DNA of 64,000 bases, taken from Phytohabitans flavus. Its GTDB lineage: Bacteria; Actinomycetota; Actinomycetes; Mycobacteriales; Micromonosporaceae. A program made the translations under genes and the position numbers. The DNA is taken from positions 5,812,001-5,876,000 of the forward strand of contig NZ_AP022870.1 in NCBI RefSeq assembly GCF_011764545.1. The letters run 5' to 3'. Of this stretch, positions 60,444 to 64,000 are shown piece by piece. The notes under the pieces are model-generated. The model did not search any database and had not been told where the DNA came from. It saw nothing but the letters and a program-made list of their open reading frames with translations. Positions within the stretch are counted from its first letter, which is position 1, and the number at the start of each line of letters is the position of its first letter.

Positions 60444-61072
60444 TGCGCACCGCGAGCGGTGATCACGTGGGCGGTCAGCGGGACCACCGTCAGCGCGAGC
60501 AGCCACCCGCCCACGACGTCGGTCGGCCAGTGGGCCAGCAGCAGCACCCGCGTCGCGCCTACGAAGAGGGCCAGCGCCGCCGCCCCCGCTACCACCAGCG
60601 CCCGCCCGCGCCTTGCCAGATGGGGCCAGAGCAGCAGCACGGCGACAAGCGCGGCCGACGCGGCGTGTGACGTGTGGCCGCTCGGAAAGCCATTGCTGTC
60701 CACGAAGACGAAGCCGTTCGGCGGGCGGGGACGGTGCACGGCCCAGTGCATGAGCCCCCACAGCGCCGGGATCAGCACGGTGACCCACGCGCACAGGTAG
60801 GCCTCGCGGCGGTGGCGGCGCAGCAGCAGGCCCACGGTCGCGACCACGCCCACGGCCACGAAGGGGATCGTCGCGCCGACGTCGGTGGCGACCCGCAGCG
60901 CGTCGATCTGCCGTGGGTGGTCGGTGCCGTACCCCCGCAGGTCCTCACTCGCCGTAACGTCCAGCCGGTTGAGCGGGCCCCAGTCGGCCGCCACCAGGGT
61001 CATCAGCGCGAGAAACGCGACCAGCGCCGCGACGGGCACGACCAGCGGAGGGCGGGCGATCATCCCGGCCAT
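60428..61072 (-). CDS. PAP2-family phosphatase
   Basis: This 214-residue membrane phosphatase has six predicted helices and the three PAP2 signature parts: HWAVHRPRPPNGFVF (domain 1), GFPSGHTSHAASA (domain 2, the catalytic His) and TRVLLLAHWPTDVVGGWLL (domain 3). Such enzymes dephosphorylate undecaprenyl diphosphate or phosphatidic acid. The start is uncertain: ATG at 61072 or three codons downstream. It is convergent with the NYN gene and divergent from the PucR gene by about 35 nt, so the two promoters share that gap. Confidence 0.93.
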   Translation of the reverse strand: MAGMIARPPLVVPVAALVAFLALMTLVAADWGPLNRLDVTASEDLRGYGTDHPRQIDALRVATDVGATIPFVAVGVVATVGLLLRRHRREAYLCAWVTVLIPALWGLMHWAVHRPRPPNGFVFVDSNGFPSGHTSHAASAALVAVLLLWPHLARRGRALVVAGAAALALFVGATRVLLLAHWPTDVVGGWLLALTVVPLTAHVITARGAHYGRE

Positions 61073-61106
61073 AGTGGCACGGACGCCGGCATGACAGGCT
61101 GGGACC

Positions 61107-62297
61107 GTGGGTGAGGACGGCACCGCGCTTAGCGAGACCGTACGGCGGATCGAGCGATCGGCCGGCTCCCTCGCGACCGCGAGCGTGGCCCGCATGGACG
61201 AGACGCTCCCGTGGTTCCGCGAGCTGCCGGCCGACCAGCGGGCCTGGGTCATGCTTGTCGCCCAGGCGGGCGTGCGGTCCCTTGTCGAGTGGCTGCGCCG
61301 GGAGGGGCGGCGGCCCAGCCAGGACCTGGCCGACGAGATCTTCGACGCGGCACCCACGGCACTGGCCCGCTCGATCTCGCTGCAACAGACCGTGGCGCTG
61401 GTCAAGGTCACTATCGACGTCGCCGAGGAGCAGGTGCCGCACCTGGCCGTACCCGGTGAAGAGGGTGCCCTCCGCGAAGCTGTGCTGCGGTTCTCGCGCG
61501 AGGTGGCCTTCTCGGCCGCGCGGGTCTACGCGCGGGCCGCGGAGTCACGCGGCGCCTGGGACGCGCGGCTTCAGGCCCTGCTTGTCGACGCGCTGCTGCG
61601 CGGCGACTCCTCGGACGTGCTGGCCAGCCGGGCGGCCGCACTGGGCTGGGCGGACGCGCCGCCGGTGGCGGTCGCGGTGGGTCGCTCGCCGGGCGGTGAG
61701 GCGGCGGCGGTACTGCACACTGTGTACCGGGCCGCGCGGCGGATCGGCGTGGAGATCATCGGCGGCGTGCACGGCGACCGGCTGGTGCTGGTGCTGGGCG
61801 GGGCGAGCGACCCGCTGTCCGCCACCGCCAAGCTACTGGCCGGGTTTGGGGCTGGCCCGGTCGTGGTCGGGCCGGCGGTGACCACACTCGACGAGGCGAC
61901 CGAGTCGGCGCGGGCGGCGCTGGCTGGCTTCCGCGCCGCGCCCGCGTGGCCGGACGCACCGCGCCCCGTGCTCGCCGACGACCTGCTGCCCGAGCGCGCG
62001 CTGGCCGGCGACGTCGAGGCGCGCCGGCGGCTGCGGCTGGACGTGTACGGTGACCTGATCCGTGCCGGCGGCGAGCTGTTGGAGACCCTCGACGCGTTCT
62101 TCGGGGCGGGCGGGGTTTTGGAGGGCGCCGCGAGGGCACTATTCGTCCACCCAAACACCGTGCGTTACCGGCTCCGCCGGGTCGCCGACGTCACCGGCCT
62201 GTCGCCACTGACCCCACGGGACGCGTTCGCGCTCCGGATGGCGCTCACGATCGGACGGCTCGACCCGCAGGCACCTGTGACGCAGGCCACAACCTGA
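61107..62297 (+). CDS. PucR/CdaR-type transcription regulator
   Basis: This 396-residue regulator has an N-terminal sensory region, a GGDEF-like central part (VAVGRSPGGEAAAVLHTVYRAAR, HGDRLVLVLGG) and a C-terminal HTH_30 domain (LEGAARALFVHPNTVRYRLRRVADVTGL). It lies directly upstream of fabD, exactly where Rv2242 sits in mycobacteria, a position consistent with control of fatty-acid synthesis genes. The GTG at 61107 begins 35 nt from the divergent PAP2 start. The inducer is unknown. Confidence 0.92.
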   Translation: MGEDGTALSETVRRIERSAGSLATASVARMDETLPWFRELPADQRAWVMLVAQAGVRSLVEWLRREGRRPSQDLADEIFDAAPTALARSISLQQTVALVKVTIDVAEEQVPHLAVPGEEGALREAVLRFSREVAFSAARVYARAAESRGAWDARLQALLVDALLRGDSSDVLASRAAALGWADAPPVAVAVGRSPGGEAAAVLHTVYRAARRIGVEIIGGVHGDRLVLVLGGASDPLSATAKLLAGFGAGPVVVGPAVTTLDEATESARAALAGFRAAPAWPDAPRPVLADDLLPERALAGDVEARRRLRLDVYGDLIRAGGELLETLDAFFGAGGVLEGAARALFVHPNTVRYRLRRVADVTGLSPLTPRDAFALRMALTIGRLDPQAPVTQATT

Positions 62298-62410
62298 ACG
62301 ATCCCTAGGGCGCCACCTGCGATCTTTGTAGGTTCTCCACAAAGTCTGTAGTGCGGTTTGGTGCATGGCAGCAAATACCTGACCCGTGAGTATCAAGGAA
62401 AGTCGTAGTC

Positions 62411-63580
62411 GTGCTCGCCGTACTGTCGCCCGGACAGGGCTCCCAGAAGCCCGGATTCCTGACCCCATGGCTGGAGCTGCCCGGCGCCGAGGCGCGCCTG
62501 CGGTGGTGGTCCGCTCTCGCGGGCGTCGATCTCGTGCACCTAGGCACCGAGGCCGACGCCGACCAGATCAGGGACACCGCGCGTACCCAGCCGCTGCTTG
62601 TCGCCGCCGCTCTCCTCGCGGCCGAGCAGCTCCCCCTGTACGACGTCTCGGTCGTCGCCGGCCACAGCGTCGGCGAGTTGGGCGCGGCCGCGCTGGGCGG
62701 GGTGCTGCCTCCCGAGGCGGCGATCGCGTTCGCCGGCGTGCGCGGCCGCGAGATGGCCGCCGCCTGCGCGCTCGAGCCGACCAGCATGGCTGCGCTGCTC
62801 GGCGGGGACACCGACGAGGTCATCGCCGCCATCGATGCGTACGGGCTGTACCCGGCCAACCGCAACGCCGCCGGCCAGATCGTGGCCGCCGGCGCGGTCG
62901 ACAAGCTGGAAAAGCTGGCCGCCGACCGCCCTGGCGGTGCCCGGGTCCGGACGCTGCAAGTGGCCGGCGCCTTCCACACGCCGTACATGGCATCGGCCGA
63001 GAAGGCGCTCGCCGCGGTGGCCGCCGGCATGACTCCGACCGACCCGAGCAAGATCGTGCTGTCCAACCTGGATGGTGCCGCCGTCAACCACGGCCGCGAG
63101 CTGCTCCAGCGGCTGGTCCGCCAGGTCACCGCGCCGGTGCGCTGGGACCTGTGCATGCGTTCGCTCGCCGACCTCGGCGTGACGGCGGTGATCGAGCTTG
63201 CCCCGGCCGGCACGCTCGCCGGGCTGATCAAGCGGGAGCTCGCCGACACCGGGGTGCCCGAGATCGTCACCCTGAACACCCCGGACGACCTGCCCAAGGC
63301 GCGCGACCTGATCGCCCGCCACGGTGTCGCACCGGACCACGAGCCGACCCCCCAGTTCCGGGTCGTGGTATCGGCGAGCGCCGGCACCTTCGAGCCAGCC
63401 GCCGGCCTCGCCGAGGGTGACGACATCTCCGCCGGGCAGGTGATCGGCCTCGTCGCCACCCGCCAGGGCGCGGTCGAGGTCGCGGCCCATGACGGGGGCG
63501 TGCTGACGGAGTGGCTCGCGCACCACGACGACCCGGTCGCCCCGGGCCAGCCCCTCGCCCGCATCGGAGGACACCTCTAA
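62411..63580 (+). CDS. fabD: malonyl-CoA:ACP transacylase with a lipoyl-like C-terminal tail
   Basis: This enzyme, which loads malonate on ACP for fatty-acid synthesis, is 389 residues long, while the usual FabD is about 300-320. The catalytic Ser86 in VVAGHSVGELGAA, Arg111 in AFAGVRGREM and His189 in AGAFHTPYM are intact, and LSPGQGSQKPG opens the protein. Residues 316-389 form an additional biotinyl/lipoyl-like hammerhead (FRVVVSASAGTF, AGQVIGLVATRQGAV, DPVAPGQPLARI) but lack the attachment Lys, so it is a structural or docking module. It is one base from fabH (TAATG), so they are cotranscribed. The GTG start leads into the conserved N-terminus. Confidence 0.93.
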   Translation: MLAVLSPGQGSQKPGFLTPWLELPGAEARLRWWSALAGVDLVHLGTEADADQIRDTARTQPLLVAAALLAAEQLPLYDVSVVAGHSVGELGAAALGGVLPPEAAIAFAGVRGREMAAACALEPTSMAALLGGDTDEVIAAIDAYGLYPANRNAAGQIVAAGAVDKLEKLAADRPGGARVRTLQVAGAFHTPYMASAEKALAAVAAGMTPTDPSKIVLSNLDGAAVNHGRELLQRLVRQVTAPVRWDLCMRSLADLGVTAVIELAPAGTLAGLIKRELADTGVPEIVTLNTPDDLPKARDLIARHGVAPDHEPTPQFRVVVSASAGTFEPAAGLAEGDDISAGQVIGLVATRQGAVEVAAHDGGVLTEWLAHHDDPVAPGQPLARIGGHL

Positions 63581-64000
63581 TGGCCGGTTCCCGCATCCTT
63601 TCGATGGGCCACTACCAGCCCTCCCGCCTCGTCACCAATGACGACCTCGCCGCCATCGTGGACACCAACGACGAGTGGATCCGGGACCGGGTGGGCATCG
63701 TAACCCGCCGGATCGCGGAGGGCGAGACGGTCGCCGACATGGCCACCGCCGCCGCGGGCAAGGCGCTGGCCGCCTCCGGGCTCACCGCCGCGGACATCGA
63801 CATGGTCGTGGTCGCCACCTGTTCCTCGATCGATCGTTGCCCCAACGTGGCCAGCCGGGTTGCCAACAAGCTGGGCATCGCCGCGCCCGCGGCGATGGAC
63901 GTCAACACCGCGTGCTCCGGCTTCTCGTACGCGCTGAGCACGGCCGACCACGCGATCCGGGCCGGCGCCGCGCGCAACGCGATCGTGATCGGTTCCGAGA
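63580..64000 (+). CDS. fabH: beta-ketoacyl-ACP synthase III (3' end cut by window)
   Basis: This is the N-terminal 140 residues of FabH/KASIII, which condenses acyl-CoA with malonyl-ACP to initiate fatty-acid chains. The active Cys112 is in AMDVNTACSGFSYAL. Other conserved parts are SMGHYQPSRLVTNDDLA, DTNDEWIRDRVGIVTRRIA and VVATCSSIDRCPNVAS. The ATG overlaps the fabD stop by one base (TAATG). The rest, and probably acpP and fabF, lie beyond the window. Confidence 0.95.
   Translation, partial: MAGSRILSMGHYQPSRLVTNDDLAAIVDTNDEWIRDRVGIVTRRIAEGETVADMATAAAGKALAASGLTAADIDMVVVATCSSIDRCPNVASRVANKLGIAAPAAMDVNTACSGFSYALSTADHAIRAGAARNAIVIGSE

Overview
The window is high-GC actinobacterial chromosome. 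Many starts are GTG, 4-nt start/stop overlaps are frequent, and it carries DUF574 methyltransferase, DUF5753 regulator, ECF42 and SARP/BTAD families plus a run of genes in the order known from mycobacteria (glnE-glnA2, panB, RNase H/CobC fusion, DUF164 zinc ribbon, Nif3; then ahpE-DUF3052, aceE, PucR regulator, fabD). The overall flavour (DUF5753, Uma2 pairs, DUF1501/DUF1800, PhoD, NB-ARC-TPR) suggests a filamentous actinomycete, most likely Micromonosporaceae; that is inference.

Layout. 0-1.3 kb: truncated SAM-dependent methyltransferase and XRE regulator. 1.4-10.4 kb: nitrogen/NAD block (GATase-glnE, glnA2, nadE) with an S66 peptidase and a small secreted protein. 10.4-20 kb: two Uma2 genes, panB, a metal-receptor protein coupled to an RNB nuclease, a Lys/Ala-rich histone-like protein, rnpB, a TSUP permease and the RNase H/zinc-ribbon/Nif3 operon. 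20-21.1 kb: the scar of a two-component system and a gene-free, repeat-rich stretch. 21.1-26.3 kb: flavoprotein, XRE-TPR regulator, DUF1800-DUF1501 operon. 26.6-36.5 kb: accessory region with a BTAD regulator/glutamate-cysteine-ligase fusion ORF, a DGPF/ECF42 sigma pair, a small repeat-containing protein, an NB-ARC-TPR protein and a Cys-rich copper-storage-like protein. 37-48 kb: tRNA-Val, ahpE, DUF3052, an E1 alpha-beta fusion, PhoD, a DUF4139 protein, YjbQ and aceE. 48-54.2 kb: CGNR regulator, AlkZ-like protein, beta-glucosidase-MFS-gltX operon. 54-61 kb: two NYN proteins, a decayed DUF1835 gene, membrane proteins, a NarL-type two-component system and a PAP2 phosphatase. 61-64 kb: PucR regulator, fabD, and fabH running off the window.

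Two themes deserve attention. (1) The BTAD-GCL fusion (26924-29251) and the NB-ARC-TPR protein (33371-36019) carry nearly the same short peptide, YQAAG[D/N]QYF, outside their main domains. A pair of near-identical 16-nt direct-repeat boxes lies around this block. This could be a regulatory or self-assembly-based signalling system. (2) At least eight single-base contractions of G or C runs interrupt otherwise intact, conserved genes (GATase, nadE, the E1 fusion, aceE three times, beta-glucosidase, an NYN gene). Because nadE and aceE are normally essential or central, residual sequencing/consensus error is the likeliest explanation. The two-component-system scar and the DUF1835 remnant instead look like genuine decay.
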